Below, in pieces: positions 42,662-52,562 of a DNA stretch of 64,000 bases. A program made the position numbers and the translations under genes. The DNA comes from Flavobacterium sp. KS-LB2 (GTDB lineage Bacteria; Bacteroidota; Bacteroidia; Flavobacteriales; Flavobacteriaceae), in NCBI RefSeq assembly GCF_036895565.1, contig NZ_CP145904.1, forward strand, positions 1,612,001 through 1,676,000. The letters are read 5' to 3'. A model generated the notes under the pieces. That model made no database searches, was not told where the DNA came from, and saw only the letters and a program-made list of their open reading frames with translations. Positions within the stretch are counted from its first letter, which is position 1, and each line of letters opens with the position of its first letter.

Positions 42662-45600
42662 ATTTTAAATTTTAATATTTGATTAAAAATTTTATCATTT
42701 GTATTTACTTGATGGCTATATAAAAAGTCGAAAATTGATCCATCGGATAAATAATTGAGGCTATTCAATCCCTCCTTACTGCTAAATTCTTTCACACTTT
42801 CTATGTAATAATTTTCGATCTCAAAAAAAAGATGCTCATTATCTTTATGGATACAAATTTTAACTGGTACAGCTTTATTGCTATAATACTTTAAATTATT
42901 ATAAATCTCCTCAACAATTAGTTTATCGACATAGACCTCTGGGATATTAATAATATAGGATTCATCACCCAGCTTATTTTCTACCTCAATTTTTGTTTCT
43001 AATTGTTTCAATTTATCAATAAATTTACTGGTAAAACTAGCAGAATCTACAGTAGGAGTGTCAAAAATCTTCCTAAACTCTGATTCAATTCCGAAGCCAA
43101 TCTGAATTGCTTCTAAAAATTCACATGCGATATCATAATTTTTAGGATCATTTCCTCTCTGACTTATATTAAAAACAAATTCATCAATTGAAACATACAT
43201 TTGAAGTAGTGAATTACTTTTTTTCTCCATTTTATCAAGAATCAAGAAATAAGGATACGGTTTAAAAAAATCATCAAATGACCTATAAAATGTAATTATT
43301 TTATCTAGAAAGTTAAACTTAATCGTGCCCCAGCGATCTTTAATGATCACTATTTTATTTTCAGGCAAAACCTCTTTTTTCTCACTGCTATTCTTCATTT
43401 CCCTCAACGTAACAATAATCATAGAGATATTATGATTAATGGAGTTCCTGTCATCATGCAATCTTGGCTGATCCTGCTCCCAGTACAAGTTCCTAATTTC
43501 ATTCAACTGCGACTTAAAGTCATTGCCTGTAGGTAATGTATTTATAAATGAACAAAACCTACTTAAATCAGACTTTGATTTTAAATCTAGCTTATCAGAA
43601 TCCAGCATTTTCATTATAAATAACGACAGATCAAATGCGTGAGGTTTTAGAAACACTTCACTTTTATTTAATGGAAAATACACAAGTAGTTTATATAATA
43701 TATAATTAAAACCATTTGATTTAATAAATGCCCCACTAGCAAACTCTAAGAGTTTTAAAAGGTTCTCTTCAGAAATTTTATTAATTAAATTTTCATTTTT
43801 ATAAACTATGAAAAATAAATGAAGAATATCTCTCTTATTGTCATTCCAGTTATAGTATAGGTGTTTGTCTAAGTCAATTTTTAATCCATTGACAGGATGT
43901 CCAATTATTAACGTATCTACAAATTCTTGCAGTTTTTCTTTGATATCGGGCAGTAAATTTGCTATTCTATCATACAAGTACGGCTCATAAAGCAAACACA
44001 TACATAAAAGTTCTATTTCTTTTGTCCTGTCTTCCGATTTATCTTTACCTTCATATTTTGTGATAAAAGAATTGAACCAATTAAAGCTCTCTTTATAAAA
44101 TCGGTAGCCCGCTATTTTTCCTATTTCATTTCTAACTAAGATAATGTCTTTTTTAGGCAAAAAACCTGTTACTTTATTTTTTGCGAGATATTTATAATCA
44201 TCAACACTGTCCTTTTGTGGACTAATATCCCTTAGAATTACCTGGGCAATATTTCTCAAACTCAGCGGAGTATTTTGAATTTTAAGTAATTCAGTCAGCC
44301 AATCAATTTCCTTAGAATAAGGTGAATTATTAAGATAAAATGTTGATATATGCCAATGACTCCCAAAGTAAATATTAACTTTTACTTCATTTCCAGTTCT
44401 GGTGCTTAGCATATTAATTCGCGAAAAGAACTCTCTCTTGTGATCATCCACTCGTCCAATCAGGCATAAAAGATCAATTTTGGAAGGGTTGAAAAATGAT
44501 AGCTCATTAATCATCTGCAATAAAGAATCACCTGAACAGCTGCCATCATCTAAAATAAGAATTTTACTATCTTCTACAATACTGGAATAAAAGTCGGTCG
44601 TATGAGGAAACTTCCATCCTTCCTCAGTGTTGAAGCGTTCTAACTCGAAAAACTCTATAGAATGATTTTGAAAAATTTTAGATTTTAAAAGCTCAAAATC
44701 TAAAAATGATATATCTGAATTTTTAGGAAAAAATATCTTCAAATCATTAACCCTAGTTAATGAGGCTGCGTCAAAAATCTTGGTAAACAATGAAGGTAAT
44801 TTTCCCTTTAAATTAGCATTTTCTCTCTTTAAGATGTTTTTTAAATTAAAAAAATAGGGATGAATAAGGTTATTAAACACCTTAAAATTTATCGTTATGT
44901 CATCATCTTCAAGATATTGAGAAAACTCCTCTGTATCATAAATAATTGTTTCTTTTAAAGTATTATTGTCAGAAAAAGTTATCGGTATGTTAGTATAGGG
45001 ATTAATGCGAATTACTTCCTTTAGCCCCTGCTTGTCAGAAATCTCAGTCCTTAGATACTTTTTGATTGGGTAAGTGTATAGAGCTAAAATTTTGGATCCA
45101 TATTCATTAATAAAATCTTTACTGTTTTCAAATTCTTTATCAAGTGTATTTGCAATTACAGCTATATTTACTAATTCAGATCCGGCCTTTGTTACAAGTT
45201 TGTTAAGTCTTTTGGTCATCCCTCCGGTAGAAATTGCATCACCTACTAAGACGTATTTTACTCCTGCTTTTAAATTTGCAATTTTTTTATCCCTTTCAAA
45301 AGAAAAATAATTATCCAAGAAGATACAGTTTTCTTCTATAATGAGTCTTTCCTTAATCATTGACTTAACAATTTTATGACTTGCAGCTGTGACAGCTATA
45401 TAATTTATTGCATACTCATCTTCATTACTCATTATTATACGTTCATGCAACATCTTTGTTAATTGGAAGCAGTCTTCATCATTATTCAACAAATCTGTGA
45501 GTTGCAAAAATGTATTTTGATAGTAATTACCATTGCATAAATATAAACCTTCATTCCTCAGGCATTTATTCATTTCAAGTAGTTCTTCCACTAAAACATC

Positions 45601-47409
45601 ATCGATATCGCGGAACTTTTTATAATAGCTATCTATAAAATTAATATGAGGCAAATGCGAATATACATTGTTGTGATCGTCATAAAACTGCAAATGCCCT
45701 AAAATGTTATTAAAATCCTTAAAATCACTTTTAGGACTTAAATGTCCTTCATAAACATATTTATTAAGATTTTTTTTATCATCCTCATTGTAAAGTCCAA
45801 GCCATAAAACATCCAATTCCTCTGAATTTGAGGAATAAATAAATGGTATTGGATGAATTTTGAAATTTTTTATCAGTTCACTAAGATTACACAACTCTTC
45901 GTTAATTGACTGTAAAATATGTTTTTCAGGAGGATGAAAAACTACTATATTGTTGTAATTATTAACTTCATAACTTGTTAGAAAGTAAAAAATAGATTTC
46001 TTTATAAGTCTTTCATCTCGGCATCCCAGAAAACTTATGTAATTCAAAAAGCATTTTGATGTTTTATTCTCCAGCCTTGTCCTTAAATTTTCAATTAATT
46101 CTGTGTAGATGAATTCTTTCTGCGAGTTTAAATTTTGGAATATTGTATATAAATTAATGTGTCTAGTATCATCAATCTTATTATTCTGAAAATTATATTC
46201 TGGCTTTATAACCGAATTATTAAACAAATCTATGTTTAAGAGGGCAGGCAGATAAATCGTAATAAAAGTTCCAGGAAAGTATTTTGAATTATCTCCAAAT
46301 GTTTTGAATGCAGATTGAAGATTCGATGTATTCGAAAAATCATACATAATCTTCCCTTCATTACTTCTTAATATTAATAACCCTCTATACCTACGTACTA
46401 TAGTTAATAAATCAAATAATCCTCTCGGAATAAAAAACGTATCATCGATCTCCTTAATTGGAAGTCTGGAGCTATTATATTCAAAAGCATGTTTAAGTAC
46501 GTTATTATGCTCTATATCATCAACTGGAGTATTTGCAGAAATTTTTTTATCTATTCTGTATTGATTAAGTAAAGTCATTGCGATCCCTTCTCCAAAATCT
46601 ACAAAAGAAAATTGAAGCAGTGGTTCACTTTTAAATGCTCCGTTATGTTTGAAAAATGTCACACTTTCAGCAAGTTCTTCTTCATAAAAATTCTTTTCAA
46701 GAATACTTTGAGAATGCCTCGAATTTCCTTGTTTAAGCGCAAGACTCATAAAAGCCCAATTTCTTTCATTTTGCAAAAAAGCAAAATTGGTATGGTCTAG
46801 AAAATTCTCATACAATTCCTTGGTTATTATGCTGCTTAAAGTTTTATTGACAAACGGATGATCGCAATTAGCCCTTATCAATTTTTCTCTTACAAGCTCA
46901 TTAAGAGCATATATGGGTTCTATTTCATTGTCAAGTAATTTTTCATCTTTGTAATTTTCGATTCTGTCTAAAGAAACGAAAGGAGTAATACCAAATCTAT
47001 CGTAAATTTCTTTATCTGATTCATTATACTTCCCTTTAGATTTAAGCTCTGAAATAAAAATTTTGACTGAGCCATAGTCTATGTCAAAATATGGACCAAA
47101 ATTTCCATCACTAATAACAGAGTATATTTTCCATATTTCCCACAATTGGACAATTTGAATTTTAACCCTATCATTAACTTCACCAGTTGGTACGCCAGGC
47201 TCTAAGAATTTAACCTTAAAGGAAAGATTACTCGCGTAAAGATATTTTAGTACAGCAGTAAAAAGAAGAAGATTTTGATTTGATATCCATTGTACTTGAC
47301 TAAGATCAAAGACAAACTCTTTTTCTTTTTTATCAATTGACTGGTATATATAGTTTATGAACTCATCTATATGTATTTCAGTAAACTTTATGGGGAATTT
47401 ATAAACCAT
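42658..47409 (-). CDS. Giant GHKL-ATPase and phosphoribosyltransferase-like protein (1583 aa)
   Basis: Not a named family known to me. Residues 1-90 resemble a STAS fold (FVFDLSQVQWISNQNLLLF). Residues 180-400 carry GHKL ATPase boxes: ELYENFLDH (N-box), VDFGEGIA (G1, near 270), IPRGLFDLLTIVRRYRG and FPGTFITIYLP. A first phosphoribosyltransferase-type motif, VLVGDAISTGGMT, lies near 715-727, and a second, ILILDDGSCSGDSLL, near 950. The last 90 residues look like a second, incomplete GHKL region (VEEIYNNLKYYSN). No histidine-phosphorylation box is seen. The overlap with the PNP gene suggests a sensor/activator for that nucleosidase. The mechanism is inference. Confidence 0.7.
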   Translation of the reverse strand: MVYKFPIKFTEIHIDEFINYIYQSIDKKEKEFVFDLSQVQWISNQNLLLFTAVLKYLYASNLSFKVKFLEPGVPTGEVNDRVKIQIVQLWEIWKIYSVISDGNFGPYFDIDYGSVKIFISELKSKGKYNESDKEIYDRFGITPFVSLDRIENYKDEKLLDNEIEPIYALNELVREKLIRANCDHPFVNKTLSSIITKELYENFLDHTNFAFLQNERNWAFMSLALKQGNSRHSQSILEKNFYEEELAESVTFFKHNGAFKSEPLLQFSFVDFGEGIAMTLLNQYRIDKKISANTPVDDIEHNNVLKHAFEYNSSRLPIKEIDDTFFIPRGLFDLLTIVRRYRGLLILRSNEGKIMYDFSNTSNLQSAFKTFGDNSKYFPGTFITIYLPALLNIDLFNNSVIKPEYNFQNNKIDDTRHINLYTIFQNLNSQKEFIYTELIENLRTRLENKTSKCFLNYISFLGCRDERLIKKSIFYFLTSYEVNNYNNIVVFHPPEKHILQSINEELCNLSELIKNFKIHPIPFIYSSNSEELDVLWLGLYNEDDKKNLNKYVYEGHLSPKSDFKDFNNILGHLQFYDDHNNVYSHLPHINFIDSYYKKFRDIDDVLVEELLEMNKCLRNEGLYLCNGNYYQNTFLQLTDLLNNDEDCFQLTKMLHERIIMSNEDEYAINYIAVTAASHKIVKSMIKERLIIEENCIFLDNYFSFERDKKIANLKAGVKYVLVGDAISTGGMTKRLNKLVTKAGSELVNIAVIANTLDKEFENSKDFINEYGSKILALYTYPIKKYLRTEISDKQGLKEVIRINPYTNIPITFSDNNTLKETIIYDTEEFSQYLEDDDITINFKVFNNLIHPYFFNLKNILKRENANLKGKLPSLFTKIFDAASLTRVNDLKIFFPKNSDISFLDFELLKSKIFQNHSIEFFELERFNTEEGWKFPHTTDFYSSIVEDSKILILDDGSCSGDSLLQMINELSFFNPSKIDLLCLIGRVDDHKREFFSRINMLSTRTGNEVKVNIYFGSHWHISTFYLNNSPYSKEIDWLTELLKIQNTPLSLRNIAQVILRDISPQKDSVDDYKYLAKNKVTGFLPKKDIILVRNEIGKIAGYRFYKESFNWFNSFITKYEGKDKSEDRTKEIELLCMCLLYEPYLYDRIANLLPDIKEKLQEFVDTLIIGHPVNGLKIDLDKHLYYNWNDNKRDILHLFFIVYKNENLINKISEENLLKLLEFASGAFIKSNGFNYILYKLLVYFPLNKSEVFLKPHAFDLSLFIMKMLDSDKLDLKSKSDLSRFCSFINTLPTGNDFKSQLNEIRNLYWEQDQPRLHDDRNSINHNISMIIVTLREMKNSSEKKEVLPENKIVIIKDRWGTIKFNFLDKIITFYRSFDDFFKPYPYFLILDKMEKKSNSLLQMYVSIDEFVFNISQRGNDPKNYDIACEFLEAIQIGFGIESEFRKIFDTPTVDSASFTSKFIDKLKQLETKIEVENKLGDESYIINIPEVYVDKLIVEEIYNNLKYYSNKAVPVKICIHKDNEHLFFEIENYYIESVKEFSSKEGLNSLNYLSDGSIFDFLYSHQVNTNDKIFNQILKFKI

Positions 47410-47570
47410 TTAAATTGTTAATTACATTTTTAAAAACTAAGAAATACAACTAATAAAAGCTGGTAATCAAAAAATCAAATATAATGCGATTTATTGCGAT
47501 TCCATTCTCTTAAATAAAAAAATTTCCTACTTTTTCTTAAAAACATTATAATTCATGCTTTTGAAAATTA

Positions 47571-48359
47571 TCATATTTCTGATTGAATATCATTGCTTTT
47601 ATTTGCTTTATTATTTATTAGAATTTTCCTCACGTCACTAAATTTGATATTAACATTCTTAATTGCCTTATTTACTTGATCAGTTGTTAGGATAGATTTT
47701 GAATTAAATCCAGAAAGACGTGTCCGGTGGAATTCATATTCGGAACAAACAAAATACTTGTCAACATTTGTCCCTTTTGATTTAATTATGGACGCGGCTT
47801 TCCTTAATTTATTTCTTGAAGCTATTAGAATTTTTGCAACAAACAAATCCTTTTTGCTATTTAAGTCAATATTAAGAGGCATACATGTAGCGTTACTGTA
47901 CTGAATAAACTTTAAGTTTTCTTTATATAAAACGTAATCATTATTGAATTTTATTTGAATTACAAGAACATTGTCTTCATATATGTCATTTCTAGTAATC
48001 CAATAGGAGTAAAGCCCCCCTATTTGCGAATCGTCAACGAAAACACCGTTTTCTCCAGAAAGTGAATCAATAATAGGTTTCGTTATATTATCTATATCTC
48101 CAATTTTATCTGTTTCCTGGCGCTCAACCGCATTTAAGTACCAAGTTAAATCAACTAATATGCTGCCAACAATTATCCACTTGAATTTCGAAAGTTCAGA
48201 TTGAATTAGCCCAGATAATTTATCTATACTAGTTTTTCTAGATTGTCTACTTATTATTTTATCAAATCTTAGCGTTATTTTGATCTGACTATCTGCAAAT
48301 TCCTCAATATTATAGTATTTCTGAAGATTGCAATTTTCTGTTTCAACTTGAATTTTCAT
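47571..48359 (-). CDS. RusA-like Holliday junction resolvase with long C-terminal extension
   Basis: A 262-aa protein. The middle has the RusA signature: GDIDNITKPIIDSL followed by NGVFVDDSQIGGL (residues about 85-115), with the catalytic Asp set. RusA proteins are usually about 120-140 aa, so the C-terminal half, starting at about residue 150 and rich in Lys/Ser/Asn (KKDLFVAKILIASRNKLRKA), is an extra domain of unknown role. It lies 160 nt upstream of the giant GHKL protein on the same strand, without a clear terminator between, so it may belong to that transcript, but this is not certain. Confidence 0.75.
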   Translation of the reverse strand: MKIQVETENCNLQKYYNIEEFADSQIKITLRFDKIISRQSRKTSIDKLSGLIQSELSKFKWIIVGSILVDLTWYLNAVERQETDKIGDIDNITKPIIDSLSGENGVFVDDSQIGGLYSYWITRNDIYEDNVLVIQIKFNNDYVLYKENLKFIQYSNATCMPLNIDLNSKKDLFVAKILIASRNKLRKAASIIKSKGTNVDKYFVCSEYEFHRTRLSGFNSKSILTTDQVNKAIKNVNIKFSDVRKILINNKANKSNDIQSEI

Positions 48360-48586
48360 ACGATTATTTTTTTATTTAACAGCTGTATTTTTCTAGCACA
48401 TAGAAGTTTCTAATAAAAGCGGAGTGAGCTATCGGTTAAAAGAATGTAAGCCGCAAACAAATATATTGGTAGATAAGAATATATCATCAAAACTTCAGCA
48501 AACTTCTTTTTTTTTATGGAAGTATGCAATTTTGTTTTGTAAGGAGAATTAGCACATTCAGATAATACTGATAAGTTTAAAAAAAA

Positions 48587-51500
48587 CTATCGCGCAGATT
48601 TCTCCTCGATATTTTTAATAGCCTTTATAGCGTTTCTCCCCAGTAAAATATCATCAGCCATCACCTTAAGTGCAATAAGGTCATTAATATTACCATATGA
48701 TCCTATTTGATCAATAGCATACCTGTAAATATTAGTAGAATCATGCTCATATTTAAATATTGACAATACATCCTTTGATTTTAAACAGGAGCGGCAGGCT
48801 GACAAAATACGGTCACCAAAAACGGATTCTACCGTAATTGTATCTTCATTGAAATATTCCCGCAAAGACACCTGACTTAATGCATTATTAAACACTTTCA
48901 TACTGTCTATAAGGTAAGGTGATGACCTGTCGAAAAGTATACTTAATGCAGGGGCACATTTCTCCATTATGTATTTTTTTTCTAAATCCTTTCGATTGAT
49001 CCAATACAAAACCTCTGCAAGAGAAACCAAAAGCTTTTCACCTTCATCTTTTCTGGTTTCAATTAAGCTGACAAAGTCATATTTGTACTTTACTAATATT
49101 ATGCACACTACAATATGATTTTTCATCCTCTCCTGTGACATTGTCGCCTCTAGAATAGGTTTATTTAAAATTTTAAGCAGATCAGGACAGCACTGCGCAC
49201 CAAGTAATTTTTCAGCCGATAAAATTAACAGGGATAAAAAAAGATCAAATTCTTCTTCATTTTTGATTGCCATTGCATAAAAGGCTTTCTGATCAGTTTG
49301 ATCAAGGCTGTCAATAACATTATAAAAGGCGGAACTATATGGATGGTCAAACTGTGCATTAAACATAAAAGAAGCCTGCTTCCAGGATTTTTCGCAGTCC
49401 GGATCTGCTAATATTTCATGCATTTCTGACAACACCGTTTGCTCATAACTTTCAGCATCAGATTTAAGTGCCCCTAAAGCAGTAAGTGTTTCAAAAAGAT
49501 TGGTAGACAGCCATGGATCTATTAATGTTGCTTTTGATCTAACTTTCACAATTGCTTCAATTAGCTCCTCCCGCTGGCGGTCAGTACTATGACAGTGCGG
49601 AACAACTTCCAAAATTTCAAATTTGAGTGTCCGGGGTAAGTACTCCCATTGGTTTGATAAGCAATGGGAAATTATGTTAAATAAAGCTTGTGCCCGTTCG
49701 TTAAAACGACATAGATGCAGCAACAGGTAAAACTGTCCTGTTTTTACATTACTGCGTTGGGCCAATTGCGCTATAGCATCAGAGGCAATTTTGTTTTCAC
49801 TTTTAAATGACATAAATCCCGACTCCAGGCATGAAAAAAAATAGGACATACCCGATACAGTAATTGATTTTCCATTCAATGGACTGTAAATCGACTGAAA
49901 TAAACCGTTTCTCAAACTAATTTTCTTATCTCTTGCTTCGCTTTTCATTATAGTAAATATCCGCTCCAGACAGGTATCCATCTCCCAGGCAATTGAAAAC
50001 ATTTCCTCCAGTAGCTTTCCACTGAATATTTGATAAATTATTATCTCAACAAAGGCAAGTTCATCGTTTCTCCACTCAGGTATGGAACCTTTTTTGATCA
50101 TAACTTGGGGATGCTGTTCTGCTTCTATTACAAATTCTATACTATCTATTTCCTTACGCATCTTCAGAAGAATTTCTTTTAGTTTTTCAGCTGCCCAGAA
50201 CCGACAGAACTCGCCTGCTTCGCCCTCCAACAGTAAAAGAAGCAGATCCGTATCTCCAATACTTTCAAGTATTTTTTCCTTAAGTACATTGTCTTCTATA
50301 GATCCTAATACTAGCAATCTCTTCTCATCATTCTTGGGAGCATTAAACTCTTCGATTACGGCAAAAGAGTCTTCATTAAATCTTGCGATGCCCTCTGCCG
50401 TAAAAAAATTCAAAAGCATTTCGTGACCGAAACTTATCCTAGCAAAATCCTTAACTAATATTTTGGTGCTTAAACAGCGTTCAAGAACATACGTTTCCAT
50501 TTTACTATCCATTAAAATGGTGTCAACCTGTCTCAAAGAAATGCTGAATGAAATCTCTTGGGACATTTTTCTGGCAATTGCAGAAAGTAAATAAATACCA
50601 TCTTTATCCATATCCATGAGTTTTCTTCTGACATACAATTCAAATAAGCTGTATCTGCTGATTCTATCAACCCCAAATATGCCAATCTCACCGACCATTT
50701 TGGCTTCCATAGAGGTCGATACCATATCTAAAATGGGTTTAAGCTTGTTTGCCGAATTTGAATATTTACTAGCAATGGCAGCCTTCAGTTCGGAATCAGG
50801 CCTATAAACTTTTATTGTTACGCTTCCAAGCGCTACCAGACTCTCTGTGAGCTGCTGGGTGGTTACAATGAAAAGTATTTTATATTTGGAAGAAAATTCT
50901 TTAAGCTCCGATATAAGCCTTTCCGATACCTCTAAAGGACATTCATTAAGACCATCAAGTACCAAAAGGATTTTTTTATTGGTCGACTGGCAGGCTTTTA
51001 TAAAGGACAATACACAGACAAACCCGTATTTCCAAACCTCCTGCTCAATTAAGCAAGAAAGACTCAAATCTGAATAATTTAACTTTAGTACTACCGGCAG
51101 CACTCCTTTACTACATAAAGACATAGCCCAAGCTATTGCCATAAAAGACTTTCCGCAGCCCGATTCTCCAATAATTACTGCGCCTTTCTCATCAAAAAGC
51201 TCCTCGAACAGCACATTGGTACAAATCTGGGAATTCTGTTTATCTAGGTCAAAATGAACAAGTTTATTTACTTCTGTAGCGTAAAATTTCTCAATGACTT
51301 CTAAATAATTTTTAACTTTATTATGGTCTTCAGTAAAAATAATTGATGTTTCCCTCACGTTAGATTTTCCAAACTCAAATTTTAGAAACTCTTTTATTTC
51401 AAAAAAACGACTTGGGTCCTCTAGGTAAACAAAAGCAATTTCCTTTATAAGATCTGACAGGTAAAGTACGTCCCTTTCCATTTCAAAAATATCTTCATGC

Positions 51501-51877
51501 CCTGATATGACAGTCTTTCTTTTTTTTCTGCCACGAAGAATTAAAAATTTTATACCGCCTGTAAATCGCTTATCAAGACCATGCTGCTTAAATTTCTCAA
51601 GTGATTCCCTAATCTTTGTTATTGTAGTATCGGAGGTTATTTGAAATGCAATTTTTGATGAACCGCTCTCACCTAGATCAACTGCCGGAAAATTATTTTG
51701 CTCCTTGCCCAGATTCTTAAGCTCATAACCGTATACCAGATTGAGAAGTTTCAAACAGATGCCTTCAGATACCTTATTGATGTCTGTATAGTTCAGTGCG
51801 GTGGAAACATCGATCTCCAGGATCCATGCCATTATATAACTGTTAATTTCTCTAATTTCTTCCTGCTGTTTTGGCAT
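48587..51877 (-). CDS. SMEK-domain STAND NTPase (antiphage-type)
   Basis: A 1096-aa protein from the ATG at 51875-51877. A longer frame adds 18 codons, but a TACATTTA box at 51889-51896, one base off the -7 consensus, lies inside them. Residues 10-150 fit the SMEK domain (DINKVSEGICLKLLNLVYGY, AVDLGESGSSKIAFQITSD), thought to be a restriction-endonuclease-like fold. Next is a NACHT/STAND ATPase: GESGCGKS near 236, LLVLDGLNE near 304. The 600-residue helical C-terminus has no strict repeats and probably senses a phage product. STAND proteins of this build (Avs-like) trigger an N-terminal nuclease when a ligand is bound. Confidence 0.82.
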   Translation of the reverse strand: MPKQQEEIREINSYIMAWILEIDVSTALNYTDINKVSEGICLKLLNLVYGYELKNLGKEQNNFPAVDLGESGSSKIAFQITSDTTITKIRESLEKFKQHGLDKRFTGGIKFLILRGRKKRKTVISGHEDIFEMERDVLYLSDLIKEIAFVYLEDPSRFFEIKEFLKFEFGKSNVRETSIIFTEDHNKVKNYLEVIEKFYATEVNKLVHFDLDKQNSQICTNVLFEELFDEKGAVIIGESGCGKSFMAIAWAMSLCSKGVLPVVLKLNYSDLSLSCLIEQEVWKYGFVCVLSFIKACQSTNKKILLVLDGLNECPLEVSERLISELKEFSSKYKILFIVTTQQLTESLVALGSVTIKVYRPDSELKAAIASKYSNSANKLKPILDMVSTSMEAKMVGEIGIFGVDRISRYSLFELYVRRKLMDMDKDGIYLLSAIARKMSQEISFSISLRQVDTILMDSKMETYVLERCLSTKILVKDFARISFGHEMLLNFFTAEGIARFNEDSFAVIEEFNAPKNDEKRLLVLGSIEDNVLKEKILESIGDTDLLLLLLEGEAGEFCRFWAAEKLKEILLKMRKEIDSIEFVIEAEQHPQVMIKKGSIPEWRNDELAFVEIIIYQIFSGKLLEEMFSIAWEMDTCLERIFTIMKSEARDKKISLRNGLFQSIYSPLNGKSITVSGMSYFFSCLESGFMSFKSENKIASDAIAQLAQRSNVKTGQFYLLLHLCRFNERAQALFNIISHCLSNQWEYLPRTLKFEILEVVPHCHSTDRQREELIEAIVKVRSKATLIDPWLSTNLFETLTALGALKSDAESYEQTVLSEMHEILADPDCEKSWKQASFMFNAQFDHPYSSAFYNVIDSLDQTDQKAFYAMAIKNEEEFDLFLSLLILSAEKLLGAQCCPDLLKILNKPILEATMSQERMKNHIVVCIILVKYKYDFVSLIETRKDEGEKLLVSLAEVLYWINRKDLEKKYIMEKCAPALSILFDRSSPYLIDSMKVFNNALSQVSLREYFNEDTITVESVFGDRILSACRSCLKSKDVLSIFKYEHDSTNIYRYAIDQIGSYGNINDLIALKVMADDILLGRNAIKAIKNIEEKSAR

Positions 51878-51888
51878 TTCAAGAATTT

Positions 51889-51896
51889 TAAATGTA
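51889..51896 (-). promoter_or_regulatory. Near-consensus -7 box of the SMEK-STAND gene
   Basis: TACATTTA on the minus strand differs from TAnnTTTG at the last base only. A TTG lies 16 nt upstream. It supports the start codon at 51875-51877 rather than one 18 codons earlier. Confidence 0.4.
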
Positions 51897-51931
51897 AAAA
51901 TAGCATATTTACAATTCAGCAGATACAGCAA

Positions 51932-52562
51932 TCTGATATTATTTTACCGTCAGCTGCTGCTGACTGCTTTGTCTCATATCTTACCTTGCAGTGTAGCAGC
52001 TATCCTTTCCAAAGTGTTCAGCTTTTTACCGTGGCAATACAAAAACAAAATCATCAGACCAGAACACAGCTATCCGAAAGTTTCACTAAATATTAGGAAA
52101 ATTTTCGGATACCTGTGGCTTAAAATAAAGAATACCTGACATTATATTTTAGTATTCCTTTTCATTCGGATTATATTACTATAATCACCGTAAATTTCTG
52201 ATAATTATTGTAGTAGTATCCGTAAAAGGTATAAAAGTTTGTTTGTTTTATTTCGTGTTATTTTTTTCAGATCAGAACCTCATTTGTACCTCAAAATCTG
52301 AAACCCCAGTAAACACTGGACTATTGATTTCTGTATCTAAAACAAGACAACTACAATTATTTTACTGGTAATGAAAAAATTGTTTATATCACTCCAGTTC
52401 TTAACTCTTGAAATCAAGCAAGTCAAATTTGCCAAAGATCTCTACATAAATTACTGAAGCAAAAACTGATATCAAGATAAATTTGATGAAAAATACAGGT
52501 AATTTTATAAGTTTCTCAAGTTCTTCAATTAACATTCGTATAGTTCCCACACTTTCCCACTT
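51932..52562. other. Gene-poor gap between the two STAND genes
   Basis: No convincing gene. The only structure is a weak hairpin at 52127-52161 (AAAGAATAC against GTATTCCTTT), which may end the HNH-STAND transcript. No good promoter box apart from the one next to the SMEK-STAND start. Confidence 0.45.

Noticed and set aside
42658..47409. Giant protein as an ordinary two-component sensor kinase
   Set aside because: GHKL boxes are present but no H-box dimerisation region was found, and PRTase-type motifs do not belong to standard kinases.
50082..50426. 114-codon plus-strand frame inside the SMEK-STAND gene
   Set aside because: Antisense shadow rich in Ser; the sense strand has the STAND protein.
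51698..52096. 132-codon plus-strand frame at the start of the SMEK-STAND gene
   Set aside because: Its first half is antisense to the conserved SMEK domain; no family resemblance of its own.
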